Shown: positions 4,828-5,371 of the stretch, one piece after another
Layout of the letters: each line of letters opens with the position of its first letter
Position numbering within the stretch: the first letter of the stretch is position 1
Assembly: GCA_013001805.1 (NCBI GenBank)
Contig: JABDLW010000091.1
Location: 1-5,371, forward strand
DNA length: 5,371 nucleotides
Direction: 5' to 3'
Source of the DNA: Saprospiraceae bacterium
Lineage (GTDB): Bacteria; Bacteroidota; Bacteroidia; Chitinophagales; Saprospiraceae
The notes under the pieces: generated by a model
Database searches by the model: none
Seen by the model: only the letters and a program-made list of their open reading frames with translations
What the model was told of the DNA's origin: nothing
Translations under genes and position numbers: made by a program

Positions 4828-5371
4828 TTAGTTCAAATCATGATCATCTAAATCCATATGATTTCTTCCCTTCCCAAACCAACCGAATCTAAAGGTCAGT
4901 TGCCCGGTAAGACTACTGAAGTCGCTGTTGCTAAATCCATCTAATTGATCGACATCGGTTACCATCCGGTATCCTACCGAGGCGCTCATCCTGAAAAATC
5001 TGGATAAATTAAGTTCCATTCCCACCTCCGGGGTAAAAATGAAAATGGCATCCCCATTGGAATTAATGGTAAATGGATCATTGCGAATGTCTGCAAAACC
5101 CCATCCTATTTTGGCACTGGTGTAAGGATGGAAAAGTTTAAAGGTGTTTGGAGTATAACCCAACCACAGTCCACCATGGGCCAGATCCATGCGAAAATCA
5201 TCTGTAGAATTAATGTTGTAGTGCAGATGATCCAGACTTCCCAACCCATATGCACCAATGAATAAATTGTCAATGATGACACCGCCACCACCGCCAACCG
5301 ATGTGACATAATCGCCCTTTATATTGCCAAATTCAAGTAAGGGACCACCAAAGCCGCCAATGACGCGCGCC
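4828..5371 (-). CDS. Outer-membrane beta-barrel family protein, N-terminus cut by window edge
   Basis: The frame is open from the right edge to TAA at 4830-4828, giving 180 residues with no start needed inside the window; the true start lies beyond 5371. A TTG at 5244 and later codons are internal. The sequence is glycine- and aromatic-rich with alternating polar and hydrophobic strands, for example FGGPLLEFGNI, VGGGGGVIIDNLFIGAYGLG, LAHGGLWLGYTP, YTSAKIGWGFADI, FFRMSASVGYRM and near-terminal LTGQLTFRFGWFG, as expected of an outer-membrane beta barrel. The GGP...VGGGGG...IGAYG pattern resembles hypothetical outer-membrane proteins I recall from Bacteroidota, but I assign no substrate or function. 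An unusual feature is about a dozen residues after the last strand (GKGRNHMDLDDHDLN), so the C-terminus is not the classical terminal Phe. It probably heads an operon with the DUF2807 gene. Confidence 0.75.
   Translation of the reverse strand, partial: ARVIGGFGGPLLEFGNIKGDYVTSVGGGGGVIIDNLFIGAYGLGSLDHLHYNINSTDDFRMDLAHGGLWLGYTPNTFKLFHPYTSAKIGWGFADIRNDPFTINSNGDAIFIFTPEVGMELNLSRFFRMSASVGYRMVTDVDQLDGFSNSDFSSLTGQLTFRFGWFGKGRNHMDLDDHDLN

Noticed and set aside
4828..5244. A complete 138-residue gene starting at TTG 5244.
   Set aside because: The same frame continues open and barrel-like to the window edge, so the TTG is an internal Leu codon.

Overview
The window looks like ordinary chromosomal DNA of a member of the Bacteroidota (Bacteroidetes). 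Four things point there: a ribosomal protein S1 with a long acidic N-terminal tail; promoter-like boxes of the TAnnTTTG type instead of TTGACA/TATAAT; translation starts with little or no Shine-Dalgarno sequence; and a secreted GSG-repeat protein of the DUF2807 (GIN domain) type beside an outer-membrane beta-barrel protein. I cannot name a genus from sequence alone.

Layout. 1-1559 (minus): rpsA, ribosomal protein S1, which starts inside the window and runs off the left edge, so five of the usual six S1 repeats are visible. 1560-2025: a 466-bp gap between rpsA and rpoN. Its left part holds the rpsA leader and promoter. Its right part (about 1709-1993) folds, read on the plus strand, into a chain of hairpins rich in G-U pairs, enclosed by a long-range stem and ending in a terminator-like hairpin; I recognise no known RNA family. 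2026-3513 (minus): rpoN, an intact sigma-54. 3514-4067: a divergent regulatory region with inverted repeats, a 40-residue single-membrane-segment ORF on the plus strand preceded by a plausible Bacteroidota promoter, and an elaborate 76-nt palindromic structure. 4068-4790 (minus): a secreted, probably lipid-anchored DUF2807-type protein with seven GSG repeats. 4828-5371 (minus): the C-terminal part of an outer-membrane beta-barrel protein, 37 nt upstream of the DUF2807 gene and probably in the same operon.

How the parts relate. rpsA and rpoN are core translation and transcription genes and need not be functionally linked. The two envelope genes on the right probably form one transcription unit whose 3' end carries the palindromic structure. 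I see no defence system, mobile element, CRISPR array or biosynthetic cluster. The best candidates for something undescribed are the structured plus-strand RNA between rpoN and rpsA and the 40-residue membrane peptide. Both rest on sequence inspection only and need comparative or expression data.
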